Both the position numbers and the translations under genes were made by a program. Below the pieces are notes generated by a model that saw nothing but the letters and a program-made list of their open reading frames with translations, was not told the origin of the DNA and did not search any database. From Bacteroidota bacterium (lineage in GTDB: Bacteria > Bacteroidota > Bacteroidia > UBA8524), in the NCBI GenBank assembly GCA_006226545.1, contig SBGR01000030.1:1-61551 (forward strand): DNA of 61,551 nt, read 5' to 3'. Positions 61,535 to 61,551 of the stretch are shown piece after piece. Every line of letters begins with the position of its first letter. Within the stretch, counting starts at the first letter, position 1.

Positions 61535-61551
61535 TGGATAGGGAAGGTATG

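Overview
The window looks like a chromosomal segment of a Bacteroidota bacterium, probably from Flavobacteriales. Four kinds of evidence point there. There are several type IX secretion (T9SS) cargo proteins with type A or type B C-terminal sorting domains. There are many lipoproteins and conserved Bacteroidota families (DUF4292, DUF4286, WG repeats, a two-gene MetH). Bacteroidota-type -7 promoter elements (TAnnTTTG) lie upstream of many genes, and there are no clear Shine-Dalgarno sequences. I saw no tRNA, rRNA, CRISPR array, transposase or phage integrase.

Layout. 1-4173 (minus): the start of a T9SS/FN3 surface protein, a LytTR response regulator, a glycosyltransferase and an LpxH-like phosphoesterase. 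4351-7890 (plus): rsmI, lnt, then ferredoxin, iscX and maf. 7879-15455 (minus): a tight seven-gene envelope/nucleotide operon (flippase, dut, NDP-sugar nucleotidyltransferase, TPR lipoprotein, DUF4292 lipoprotein, EnvC-like protein, Ppx/GppA). 15648-26331: TPR and small proteins, two large T9SS proteins and an AraC regulator. 26640-31540: an AT-richer accessory stretch with an AbiE toxin-antitoxin pair whose toxin looks frameshifted, an attC-like element, a WG-repeat protein and small lipoproteins. 31545-39620: TPM and M48 proteins, a 1.75-kb-residue PKD giant with a type B sorting domain, and a thioredoxin-like protein. 39690-50035: pterin dehydratase, M14 peptidase, the metH locus under a SAM-I riboswitch, two paralogous lipoproteins, an esterase and a UPF0104 membrane protein. 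50117-55922: the proton-translocating transhydrogenase operon (pntAA, pntAB, pntB), a PKD lipoprotein, a beta-barrel-like protein and aat. 55923-59360: a gene-poor repeat island with a cupin, a frameshifted HU/DUF4469 gene and a higBA pair. 59364-61551 (minus): a T9SS protein and a truncated relative.

The most unusual signal concerns two four-helix-bundle (S23/IVS-type) genes. One separates the two metH genes and the other separates pntAA from pntAB. Each is flanked by inverted arrays of a degenerate heptanucleotide repeat, a different repeat family at each locus. This resembles the intervening sequences of 23S rRNA genes, in which inverted repeats flank a four-helix-bundle ORF, but here the element sits in mRNA operons. 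Related heptamer arrays occur elsewhere in the window, including a duplicated micro-ORF before pntB. Three accessory genes (abiEii, the HU/DUF4469 gene and higB) each carry a frame break explained by one missing base. Several genes have a -7 element only 4-5 nt before the start codon, which suggests leaderless transcripts.
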